Assembly: GCF_001644575.1 (NCBI RefSeq)
Contig: NZ_CP015596.1
Coordinates: 868,001 to 932,000 of the forward strand
DNA from: Mycobacterium adipatum
Lineage (GTDB): Bacteria; Actinomycetota; Actinomycetes; Mycobacteriales; Mycobacteriaceae
Reading direction: 5' to 3'
Length of the DNA: 64,000 nucleotides
Under the pieces are notes generated by a model. That model was not told the DNA's origin, did not search any database, and was given only the letters and a program-made list of their open reading frames with translations. A program made the translations under genes and the position numbers. Positions 54,226 to 62,165 of this stretch are shown here, one piece after another. Every line of letters starts with the position of its first letter. Within the stretch, counting starts at the first letter, position 1.

Positions 54226-55001
54226 CCGTCCTCACCTCCTGGCAGCGCCAACTGCGCAGCCAGGGCACCTCCGCCGCGGCCGTCCTGGCCGCGCTGGCCA
54301 CCGTGATCGGGGCCTGGCAGCTCGCGGTGATCGTCGGCAACCGGGTGCCGTCCCTGGCCGAGACCATCGGCAGGCTCGGCGCCGAAGCCGCCATCGGCGA
54401 GCTCTGGGGAAATCTGGCCATCAGCATGAACCGATTCCTGCTCGGGCTGGTTGCGGCGCTGGTGGTCGGGGCGGTGATCGGCGTCCTGATGGGATTGTCC
54501 AAGCTCGCCGACCTCGCCTTCTCCGACCTGAACGCGGCGGCGCTGGCCATCCCGGCGGTGATCTGGGCACTGCTGACCACCATGTGGTTCGGTTTCGGCT
54601 GGCTGACCCCGGTGGTCACGGTGTTCCTGTCCGGGTTGCCGTTCGTGGTCGTCAACATCGCCAAGGCGACCAGAGCGGTGCCCGCCGACCTGATCCTGAT
54701 GGCCCGGGCGTTCGGTATCCCGCGCAGCCGGGTGTTGCGGGAGATCGTTGCTCCTGCCGTCGCCGGGTCCACTGTGGCCGCAGTGCGTTTCGCGATCATG
54801 AGTGCCTGGAACGGGCTGCTGCTCGCGGAATGGTTCGGTTCCACCTCCGGTGTCGGGTGGCGGTCGCGCTACTGGTACGACGCCAACCAGCTCGACGGCT
54901 TCCTGGCCTGGGTGCTGGTATTCATCCTGCTGCTGGTCATCGCCGACCTGCTCATCCTCGGCCCCATCGAGCGCTACGCCACCCGCTGGCGCACCGCCTA
55001 G
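54222..55001 (+). CDS. ABC importer permease (SsuC-like) 2
   Basis: The 259-residue protein has about six helices and the loop VPADLILMARAFGIPRSRVLREIVAPAV. ATG 54222 overlaps the first permease stop (ATGA). It is the second half of the channel and is followed by the ATPase gene after 15 bp. Confidence 0.92.
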   Translation: MTVLTSWQRQLRSQGTSAAAVLAALATVIGAWQLAVIVGNRVPSLAETIGRLGAEAAIGELWGNLAISMNRFLLGLVAALVVGAVIGVLMGLSKLADLAFSDLNAAALAIPAVIWALLTTMWFGFGWLTPVVTVFLSGLPFVVVNIAKATRAVPADLILMARAFGIPRSRVLREIVAPAVAGSTVAAVRFAIMSAWNGLLLAEWFGSTSGVGWRSRYWYDANQLDGFLAWVLVFILLLVIADLLILGPIERYATRWRTA

Positions 55002-55016
55002 AAAGAGAGCGACACC

Positions 55017-55763
55017 ATGGCTTCCATCGAAATCAAGAACCTGGTCAAGGAATTCACCGACCGGCGCGGCGACGTCACCCGCGTGATCGACGGGATCGAC
55101 CTGAACATCACCGGCGAGACCTTCGTCTCGGTCGTCGGACCGTCGGGCAGCGGTAAGACCACTCTGCTCAACATCGTGTCGGGCATCGAGACCCACACCT
55201 CCGGCACTGTGCGGCTGCGCTCCGGCGGGCGCGATGCGCGGGTCGGCTACGTCTTCCAGGATCCCCGGCTGCTGCCGTGGCGCACCGTGACGGCCAACCT
55301 GGGCTTCGTGCAACACGAACGCGACGGCTGGCAGCAGCGCGCCGAGCACTATCTGGACCTGGTCGGCCTGAGCCACTGCGCCAACCGGTTTCCCGCGCAG
55401 CTGTCCGGTGGGCAGCAGCAGCGGATCGGGATCGCGCGGGCGTTCGCCGTGGAACCCGATGTGCTGCTGATGGATGAACCGTTCAGCCATCTGGACGCGA
55501 TGACCTCGCGGACCCTGCGCGAACACCTGGAACGCATCTGGCTGGAGTCGCGGCGCACCGTCATGTTCGTGACCCACGACGTGACCGAGGCGGTGCAGCT
55601 GTCCGACCGCATCGTGGTGCTGGCGCCCGGCGGCCGGGTGCACGAGATCATCGACGTGGACCTGCCCCGGCCGCGGCGCGCCTCCGATCCCGCCGTCGCG
55701 GTGCTGCAGGCCGAGGTGCTGGCCCGCTTCGAGGCGCTCGAAGCCATGGGTGTGGCGTCATGA
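55017..55763 (+). CDS. ABC importer ATPase (SsuB-like)
   Basis: The 248-residue ATPase has Walker A GPSGSGKTT, signature LSGGQQQR, Walker B VLLMDEPF and switch THDVTEA. AAAGAGAG lies upstream of ATG 55017. It powers uptake through the two permeases. Its stop overlaps the amidohydrolase start (ATGA). Confidence 0.95.
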   Translation: MASIEIKNLVKEFTDRRGDVTRVIDGIDLNITGETFVSVVGPSGSGKTTLLNIVSGIETHTSGTVRLRSGGRDARVGYVFQDPRLLPWRTVTANLGFVQHERDGWQQRAEHYLDLVGLSHCANRFPAQLSGGQQQRIGIARAFAVEPDVLLMDEPFSHLDAMTSRTLREHLERIWLESRRTVMFVTHDVTEAVQLSDRIVVLAPGGRVHEIIDVDLPRPRRASDPAVAVLQAEVLARFEALEAMGVAS

Positions 55764-56779
55764 GCCCACGCCCGGGACCCATCGACGTGCACGCCCACTG
55801 GTTGCCGCAGGAACTGTTCGGGCTGGCACCCGGTTCACCGCTGCCCGCGTTGGCCGACCGCGACGGCGAGTTGTATCTCGGTGAGCTGCCGCTGTCCATC
55901 GCGACCGAGGCGATGAGCGACGTGAACCGGGTACTGGCCGACACCGACACCGCCGGGCTGGGTTCCCGGGTGCTGTCGGCGCCGCCGTTCGCGTTCCCCG
56001 TCGCCTCCGCCGACGGCGTCGACGATTTCGTCGGTGAGTTCAACGAGGCGCTGGAGAAGGTGTGCCGCGACAACACTGACCGCCTGCTCGGTCTGGGGCT
56101 GGTGTCGCTGCACGACCCGGCGACCGCCCGCAAACAGATCGAGGCGATGGCATCCTCGTCGGTGATCCGCGGTATCGCGGTACCGCCACTGCTCGGCGCG
56201 ACGTCATTCGACACCGATCCGATGCGTGAGATCCTCACCGCCGCAGCGCAGAACAACCTGGCTGTGCTGGTGCATCCGATGCAGCTGCCGCGCCCGGAAT
56301 GGACCTCGTACTATCTGGCCAATCTGATCGGCAATCCGGTGGAGTCCGCGACGGCGGCGGCGGCCCTCACCCTGGGCGGCGTGCTCGACGCGCTGCCCGC
56401 ACTGCGCATCGTGCTGGTGCACGGCGGGGGATGTGCCCCATCGATCGTCGGCCGCTGGCAGCATGGCTGGGATCGGCGTGCCGACGTGCGTTCCGGCAAC
56501 GGCCGACCACCGCGGGAGGCATTCGCCGACCTGTGGTTCGACACCCTCACCCACGATGTGGCCGCGCTCGAGTTGCTGCGCGCCCAGTCCGACCCCACCC
56601 ACCTGATGTGCGGCAGCGACTATCCGTTCGACATGGGAACCCATGACCCGCTGTGGCTTCCGCGCGCGGCCGGCATCGATGACACCGCACTGGAGAGCAA
56701 CGCCCGGGCGTTCCTCGGGCTCGATCCGCCGGCTGACTACGCCCTTGACGCAGCGTCGCCGTCTCGGATCAGTTGGTGA
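55760..56779 (+). CDS. Amidohydrolase (ACMSD/decarboxylase-like)
   Basis: The 339-residue metal enzyme has DVHAHW (HxH) at the start, HPMQLPRPEW, VLVHGGG and CGSDYPFDMG with the metal aspartate, as in the amidohydrolase 2 group that includes ACMS and hydroxybenzoate decarboxylases. Its coupling to the importer operon suggests that it acts on the imported compound, perhaps an aromatic or heterocyclic acid. Confidence 0.88.
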   Translation: MSPRPGPIDVHAHWLPQELFGLAPGSPLPALADRDGELYLGELPLSIATEAMSDVNRVLADTDTAGLGSRVLSAPPFAFPVASADGVDDFVGEFNEALEKVCRDNTDRLLGLGLVSLHDPATARKQIEAMASSSVIRGIAVPPLLGATSFDTDPMREILTAAAQNNLAVLVHPMQLPRPEWTSYYLANLIGNPVESATAAAALTLGGVLDALPALRIVLVHGGGCAPSIVGRWQHGWDRRADVRSGNGRPPREAFADLWFDTLTHDVAALELLRAQSDPTHLMCGSDYPFDMGTHDPLWLPRAAGIDDTALESNARAFLGLDPPADYALDAASPSRISW

Positions 56780-56861
56780 ACGTGTCCTTGATGTTCACGC
56801 CGACCTTCTTGACGCCGGAGACGCCCTGATCCTTCTTGCCTTCGGCCTTCAGTTCGCTGAC
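56769..56861 (-). pseudogene. CsbD-like gene remnant (C-terminal part)
   Basis: On the minus strand about 30 codons read VSELKAEGKKDQGVSG then VKKVGVNIKDTFTN and stop at 56769. This matches the C-terminal half of CsbD-family stress proteins (LxAEGKxDQ...GxKxxG...KDxF). No start codon or N-terminal half is present; the adjoining DNA is the end of the serine hydrolase gene. It is a decayed fragment, with only pattern support. Confidence 0.45.
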
Positions 56862-56871
56862 AGGACGTTGT

Positions 56872-58110
56872 TCAGGAGATCCTGGGTATCTCCGCGTTGA
56901 TCGTGTTCAACAGTGCCGGATAGCGTTTGGCCTCCGGATGTCCGCTCGGCTTGCCGCTGCTGATCACCGCGACCGACAGTGCGCGCTGCGGATCGGCCCA
57001 CATGGCGATATCGGTCAGCCCGGTATGCCCGAATGCACCAGCTGCGTCGCGACCGAACGGACCGAAACGCTTGGACCCCAGCATGTATCCGGTGCCCCAG
57101 CGCATCGGCGCCAGCCCGGTCGCCAGGTCGGGGCGCAGCCGGCGGGCTTGTTTGGTGGCGGCGCGCAACGTCTCCGGCGACAGCACCCGCACACCATCGA
57201 GTTCGCCGCCACGGCAGAGAATTTCGGCGAACCGGGACAGCTCGTGGGCGTTGGACACGGTGTTCGAGGACGGGACGACGCCGGTCAGGAATTCACGTGT
57301 ATTCGAGAACGGGATGATCTGTTGCGGGGTACCGCCCACTGCGGTCTTGAACGCCTTGGCGATCGGGGCGGGCAGCGGCTTGCCGGTGACGTGGCTCGGG
57401 GCGACCAGTGGGACATCCTCGGGCGCAACACCGTAATTGGTCCAGCGGAATCCCAGCGGGCCGAGGATCTCGTCGGCGAGGATGTCGCGGATGCTGCGTC
57501 CCGTTGCCGCCGAGATGATCTCACGCATCAGCGGACCCCACGTCACACCGTGGTAGATGTGCACCAGGCCGGGCCGGTAGACCGGCTTCATCCGGCTCAG
57601 CATGTCGCGGGCGTACTCACTGTCGTCCATCCGTTTGAGATCGGGCTTGGGCCCCGTCGCGAACGGGATGCCCGCACTGTGGGTCACCACATGACGAATG
57701 GTGGTGCGGTCCTTACCGTGGCTGGTGTAATTCGGCAGGTAGTCACACACCCGGTCTTCCAGCGAGAAGGCGCCGCGCTCGGCCAGCATGTGGGTCACCG
57801 TGGTGGTGATCGCCTTGGCCGCTGAGTACACGCAGAACGGGGTGCTGGTGCGGACCGGGATCTGTTCGGCATCAACGGGATCGGCGGGTCCGGTGCCCCA
57901 GCCGTGGCCGATGGCACGATCGAGGATCACCTTTCCGTTGCGACGCAGGCAGACCTGGATGGCCGGCTGCATGCCGGCGGCGTACCAGTGCCGCGCGGCA
58001 TCCCAGATCCGCTCCACGGCAACGGAATCGACCTCGGAGTGATCTTCGTCGGCGCGATCGGTGACGGCTTCCAGGTCGGCGGGCACACGGATGCGGCGCT
58101 CGTCGGTCAC
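56872..58110 (-). CDS. Serine hydrolase, class C beta-lactamase/esterase-like
   Basis: The 412-residue protein has SxxK in VYSAAKAIT, a YxN-position variant in IYHGVTWG and HTG in FGHTGLTD, so the beta-lactamase/DD-peptidase fold is expected. Such mycobacterial proteins are mostly esterases (LipE/LipL type). GTG 58110 overlaps the nitrobindin stop (GTGA) and has AAAGGAAC upstream. Confidence 0.88.
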   Translation of the reverse strand: MTDERRIRVPADLEAVTDRADEDHSEVDSVAVERIWDAARHWYAAGMQPAIQVCLRRNGKVILDRAIGHGWGTGPADPVDAEQIPVRTSTPFCVYSAAKAITTTVTHMLAERGAFSLEDRVCDYLPNYTSHGKDRTTIRHVVTHSAGIPFATGPKPDLKRMDDSEYARDMLSRMKPVYRPGLVHIYHGVTWGPLMREIISAATGRSIRDILADEILGPLGFRWTNYGVAPEDVPLVAPSHVTGKPLPAPIAKAFKTAVGGTPQQIIPFSNTREFLTGVVPSSNTVSNAHELSRFAEILCRGGELDGVRVLSPETLRAATKQARRLRPDLATGLAPMRWGTGYMLGSKRFGPFGRDAAGAFGHTGLTDIAMWADPQRALSVAVISSGKPSGHPEAKRYPALLNTINAEIPRIS

Positions 58111-58592
58111 GGTTGTTCCTTTCGCAGCACGGCGGCCAGATGGTGTTGCAGCGGTTGGCCGACGGCCGCCATCTGCACCGTGTAGCTCAGGCGGTCACCG
58201 CTCACGGCGATGCTGCGGGTCAGGGCGGTGACCTCCTTGGCCGAGGCGGAGCGCGCGATGGTGGAGCTGAGTTCCATGCTCACCGAACCGTCGGCGCCGA
58301 TGTCGCAGGTGCCCTCCAGTATTTCGACGATGCCGGTGGGATGGGCCAGCAGCCACTCCACCCGTCCCGGTCCGGGAACCCGGATGTATCCGGTCTCGGC
58401 GTGTAGCGGCCGGCCGTCGTCGACCGCGGCGGTGCGCTGGGTATAGGTCAGGAATGGCTTGCCGATGTGACCGAAGGTGACCGTCTCCGAGTAGCCGAAT
58501 GTCGCGATGGTGGGGTATTCGCCGGTGCCGGATCCGGTCCAGGTGCCCAGTAGCGGAGCGAGGACCGCGACCGCGGGGTGCAGGTCGACCAT
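58107..58592 (-). CDS. Nitrobindin-like heme-binding protein
   Basis: The 161-residue beta-barrel protein has the GTWTGSGTGEYPTI signature of nitrobindins (Rv2717c type) and a C-terminal HHLAAVLRK with the heme-ligand histidine. It binds ferric heme and may handle NO or peroxynitrite. I chose ATG 58592 because TACATT lies 7 nt upstream (leaderless). The serine hydrolase follows in the same operon. Confidence 0.9.
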   Translation of the reverse strand: MVDLHPAVAVLAPLLGTWTGSGTGEYPTIATFGYSETVTFGHIGKPFLTYTQRTAAVDDGRPLHAETGYIRVPGPGRVEWLLAHPTGIVEILEGTCDIGADGSVSMELSSTIARSASAKEVTALTRSIAVSGDRLSYTVQMAAVGQPLQHHLAAVLRKEQP

Positions 58593-58629
58593 GCCCGCCA
58601 ATGTACTTCCGTGATGTACTGGCGCCGTC

Positions 58630-59097
58630 ATGACATCTGAAATTGCACTCGTCCCGGTCACCGAACGACCGCATCCGGCCCGGCTGTCCAAGTCGCTCTA
58701 CCCGGTCAGCGGGCTGGCGCTCGCGCGGTACGGCGATATGGATGCCAACGGGCATGTGAACAACCTGGCGCTGGAATCGATGCACGAGAACGCCCGCGCG
58801 GAGTTCAACGAACGCATCTTCCCCGGGATCTATGATCCCGCGGTCCGGACCATTCGGCTGGTGACGGCCAACAACGTGGTGCACTTTCTGGCGGAGGTGC
58901 ACTGGCCGGCCCGGATCGAAACCGGCCTGGGCATCGGGCGCCTGGGCCGGACGTCGTATGTGGTGTCGACCGCGTTGTTCGTCGGGGAGGACTGCGTCGG
59001 CCTGTGCGACACGGTCCTGGTCATGCTCGGCGACGACGGGCCCCTGCCGGTCCCCGAGGATGCGCGAGCGCGCCTCGGCGACTACCTGCTGGGCTGA
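58630..59097 (+). CDS. Hotdog-fold acyl-CoA thioesterase
   Basis: The 155-residue protein has RYGDMDANGHVNNLALESMHENAR, the 4HBT/acyl-ACP thioesterase signature with the active aspartate. It hydrolyses acyl-CoA or related thioesters. It diverges from nitrobindin with a 37-bp spacer and ends before a strong hairpin. Confidence 0.88.
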   Translation: MTSEIALVPVTERPHPARLSKSLYPVSGLALARYGDMDANGHVNNLALESMHENARAEFNERIFPGIYDPAVRTIRLVTANNVVHFLAEVHWPARIETGLGIGRLGRTSYVVSTALFVGEDCVGLCDTVLVMLGDDGPLPVPEDARARLGDYLLG

Positions 59098-59110
59098 CGC
59101 AGGCGCGAAA

Positions 59111-59158
59111 TGCGCGTAATGGTCGCGAACCCGGTGCGGTTCACGACCATTACGCGCA
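59111..59158. terminator. Bidirectional hairpin terminator
   Basis: Arms 59111-59131 (starting TGCGCGTAATGGTCG) and 59138-59158 pair at 20 of 21 positions around a 6-nt loop. It lies 14 bp from the thioesterase stop and 11 bp from the aminotransferase stop, so it serves both converging genes. Confidence 0.75.
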
Positions 59159-59168
59159 ATTCGGTGAA

Positions 59169-60551
59169 CTAGAGGGCGGAGTCGGCCGCGTCCAATGCGG
59201 TGTCCAGGATGGCCAGGCCCTCGCGGACCTCGTCATCGGCGATGTTGCACGCCGGGACCGCGTGAATGCGGTTGAAGTTCGCGAACGGCAACAGACCGCC
59301 GGACTTGCAGGCCGCGATCACAGCGTTCATCGCCGGGCTCGACCCGCCGTAGGGCGCCAACGGTTCCCGCGTCTGCTGATCGGCCACCAGCTCGACCGCC
59401 CAGAACACTCCCAACCCGCGCACCTCGCCGACACAGCGATGCTTGGCGGCCAACTCGCGCAGCCCGGGGCCCAGCACGTCGGCGCCGATGCGCTTGGCAT
59501 TGGCGACCATGGCCTCGTCCTCCATCGCATTGATGGTCGCGACCGCCGCCGCGCAGGCCAGCGGGTGCCCGGAGTACGTCAGACCACCCGGGTAGGCGCG
59601 GTCGGCGAACGTCGCGGCGATCTTCTCGCTGATCGCCACCCCGCCGAGCGGGACATAGCCGGAGGTGACGCCCTTGGCGAAGGTGATCAGATCCGGTGTC
59701 ACGTCGAAGTTCTGGATGGCGAACCACTCACCGGTGCGGCCGAACCCGGCCATCACCTCGTCGGCGATCATCACGATGCCGTACTTGTCGCAGATCTCCC
59801 GAACGCCGGCCATGTACCCGGGCGGGGGCACCATGATGCCCGCGGTGCCGGGCACCGATTCCAGAATGATCGCCGCGAACGATGTCGCGCCCTCGTGCTG
59901 GATGAGGCGCTCGAGGTATTCCAGCGCCCGCTCGGATTCCTGCTGCTCGTTCTCGGCGTGGAACGACGAGCGGTACAGGAACGGGCCGTTGAAGTGCACC
60001 ACGCCGGCGCTGGCGTAATCGTTGGGGTAGCGGCGTGGGTCACCGGTCAGATTGATTGCGGTGTCGGTACCGCCGTGGTAGGAGCGGTAGCGCGAGAGCA
60101 CCTTGTACCGGCCGGTGTGCAGCCGGGCCATCCGCACGGCATGTTCGACGGCGTCGGCGCCACCATTGGTGAAGAACACCTTGTTCAGATCACCGGGGGT
60201 GCGCTCGGCGATCAGGCGGGCCGCCTCCGACCGCGCGTCGTTGGCATGCTGCGGCGCGATCGTGCACAGCTTGGCGGCCTGGGCCTGAATCGCTGCGACC
60301 ACCTTCGGGTGCTGATGCCCGATATTGGTGAACACCAGCTGGCCCGAGAAGTCGAGCAGCTTGTTGCCCTCGCCGTCCCACACGTAGGACCCCTCCGACG
60401 CCACGATCGTCATCGGCTTGATCTGCGCCTGGGCTGACCAGGAATGGAACACATGCGCCCGGTCGAGTTCGTAGGTGCGGGCGGCTTCGGTACGCGCCGC
60501 GTCGACGGTCAAACCGTTGGGCAGCAAGGTCGACTCTTCAGTCACAGTCAT
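59169..60551 (-). CDS. Class III aminotransferase (aspartate aminotransferase family)
   Basis: The 460-residue PLP enzyme has FFTNGGADAVEHAVRMAR, the DE pair in MIADEVMAGFGRTG and the PLP lysine in LITFAKGVTSGYVPLGG. It resembles omega-aminotransferases for beta-alanine, beta-aminoisobutyrate or GABA. It lies 13 bp after mmsA, whose substrate (a semialdehyde) would be its product, so the pair degrades a beta-amino acid to acyl-CoA. Confidence 0.93.
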   Translation of the reverse strand: MTVTEESTLLPNGLTVDAARTEAARTYELDRAHVFHSWSAQAQIKPMTIVASEGSYVWDGEGNKLLDFSGQLVFTNIGHQHPKVVAAIQAQAAKLCTIAPQHANDARSEAARLIAERTPGDLNKVFFTNGGADAVEHAVRMARLHTGRYKVLSRYRSYHGGTDTAINLTGDPRRYPNDYASAGVVHFNGPFLYRSSFHAENEQQESERALEYLERLIQHEGATSFAAIILESVPGTAGIMVPPPGYMAGVREICDKYGIVMIADEVMAGFGRTGEWFAIQNFDVTPDLITFAKGVTSGYVPLGGVAISEKIAATFADRAYPGGLTYSGHPLACAAAVATINAMEDEAMVANAKRIGADVLGPGLRELAAKHRCVGEVRGLGVFWAVELVADQQTREPLAPYGGSSPAMNAVIAACKSGGLLPFANFNRIHAVPACNIADDEVREGLAILDTALDAADSAL

Positions 60552-60564
60552 ATCGCTCAGTCTC

Positions 60565-62058
60565 TCACTTGTTCCCGGGGAAGCCGAGGTCGATGCCGCC
60601 GTGGGAGGGGTCCAGCCAGCGGCTGGTGATGGCTTTTTGGCGGGTGTAGAAGTTGACGCCGTCGGTGCCGTGGGCGTGGCTGTCGCCGAACAGTGAGGCT
60701 TTCCAGCCGCCGAAGCTGTAGTAGGCCATCGGGACCGGGATGGGGACGTTGATGCCGACCATGCCGACTTCGACTTCGTTTTGGAAGCGTCGGGCGGCGC
60801 CGCCGTCGTTGGTGAAGATGGCGGTGCCGTTGCCGTAGGGGTTGGTGTTGATCAGTTCCAGGGCTTCGTCGTAGGTGTCCACGCGTAGCACTGAGAGGAC
60901 GGGGCCGAAGATCTCGTCGGTGTAGACGCTCATGGTGGGGGTGACGTTGTCGAGCAGGGTGGGGCCGAGCCAGAAGCCGTCTTCTGCCCCGTCGGGGGTG
61001 ACGGTGCGGCCGTCGACGACGACCTTGGCGCCGTCGGCTTCGCCGGCGTCGATGTAGGAGGCCACCTTGTCGCGGTGGGCCTTGGTGACCAGGGGCCCCA
61101 TATCGGCGTCGCGGGTGCCGTCACCGGTTTTGAGGCCGACGGTGCGTTCGGTGATCTTGGCGATCAGGTCGTCGGCGATGGGGCCGACGGCGACGCAGGC
61201 GCTGATGGCCATGCAGCGTTCCCCGGCGGAGCCGAATCCGGCGTTGACCATGGCGTCGGCGGCCAGGTCCAGGTCGGCGTCGGGGAGGATGACGGCGTGG
61301 TTTTTGGCGCCGCCGAGGGCTTGGACGCGTTTGCCGGTGGCGGTGGCGGTGGCGTAGACGTATTGGGCGATCGGGGTGGATCCGACGAAGGACACGGCCT
61401 TGATGGTGGGGTTGGTGAGCAGTTCGTCGACGACGGTCTTGTCGCCCTGGAGCACGTTGAACACGCCGTCGGGTAGGCCGGCTTCCTTCCACAGGGCGGC
61501 CAGCCACAGGGAGGCGGAGGGGTCTTTTTCCGAGGGTTTGAGGACCACGGTGTTGCCGGCGGCGATGGCGACGGGGAAGAACCACATCGGGACCATGGCG
61601 GGGAAGTTGAACGGGGAGATGATCGCGACGGGGCCCAGGGGTTGGCGGATGGAGTAGACGTCGACCTTGGTGGAGGCGTTTTCGGTGTAGCCGCCCTTGA
61701 GCAGGTGGGGGATGCCGCAGGCGAATTCGACGACTTCCTGGCCGCGGCTGACTTCGCCGAGGGCGTCGGAGACGACTTTGCCGTGTTCGCTGGTGATGAT
61801 TTCGGCGAGTTCGCCTTTGCGTTCGTTGAGCAGTTCGCGGAAGGCGAAGAGGACCTGGGTGCGTTTGGCCAGTGAGGCGTCGCGCCAGGCCGGGAACGCG
61901 GCGGCGGCGGCGGCGATGACGGCCTGGGCGTCGGCGGTGCTGCCCAGGGCGACCTGCCCGGTCACCTGGCCGGTCGCCGGATTCGTCACCGGCGCCGTCG
62001 CACCGGAGGTGCCTTCGAAGAACGTGCCATTGCACCAGTGCTGAACGGTGGCCTGCAT
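60565..62058 (-). CDS. mmsA: CoA-acylating methylmalonate-semialdehyde dehydrogenase
   Basis: The 497-residue ALDH-family enzyme has SPFNFPAMVPMWFFPVAIA, FVGSTPIAQYVY and the catalytic cysteine in GERCMAISACV. The YSFGGWKASLFGD stretch is usual for MmsA. It oxidises methylmalonate or malonate semialdehyde to propionyl- or acetyl-CoA in valine, beta-alanine or pyrimidine breakdown. Codons end mostly in C (GCC, ACC, GTC), more than in its neighbours. ATG 62058 lacks a strong ribosome site. Confidence 0.95.
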   Translation of the reverse strand: MQATVQHWCNGTFFEGTSGATAPVTNPATGQVTGQVALGSTADAQAVIAAAAAAFPAWRDASLAKRTQVLFAFRELLNERKGELAEIITSEHGKVVSDALGEVSRGQEVVEFACGIPHLLKGGYTENASTKVDVYSIRQPLGPVAIISPFNFPAMVPMWFFPVAIAAGNTVVLKPSEKDPSASLWLAALWKEAGLPDGVFNVLQGDKTVVDELLTNPTIKAVSFVGSTPIAQYVYATATATGKRVQALGGAKNHAVILPDADLDLAADAMVNAGFGSAGERCMAISACVAVGPIADDLIAKITERTVGLKTGDGTRDADMGPLVTKAHRDKVASYIDAGEADGAKVVVDGRTVTPDGAEDGFWLGPTLLDNVTPTMSVYTDEIFGPVLSVLRVDTYDEALELINTNPYGNGTAIFTNDGGAARRFQNEVEVGMVGINVPIPVPMAYYSFGGWKASLFGDSHAHGTDGVNFYTRQKAITSRWLDPSHGGIDLGFPGNK

Positions 62059-62137
62059 CGCGTTGCGCTCACTTTCTGTTGGTTACCTCCCATCCTGGTG
62101 CCGTTCCCGCGCACACGGGAGTGACGAAATGTATGCG

Positions 62138-62165
62138 GATTACAACCCCTGATTACACTGTGTAA
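62138..62165. promoter_or_regulatory. PucR-type operator: palindrome and direct repeat
   Basis: GATTACA occurs at 62138 and 62151 (13-bp spacing). The second copy runs into TTACACTGTGTAA (62153-62165), a perfect 13-bp palindrome that ends directly at the PucR start codon. This would let PucR control itself and the divergent mmsA operon. Confidence 0.55.

Noticed and set aside
54099..55643. 514-codon minus-strand open frame
   Set aside because: Antisense to the second permease and ATPase of the importer.
59004..60437. 477-codon plus-strand open frame
   Set aside because: Antisense to the aminotransferase, which has its PLP motif; the frame also crosses the hairpin terminator.
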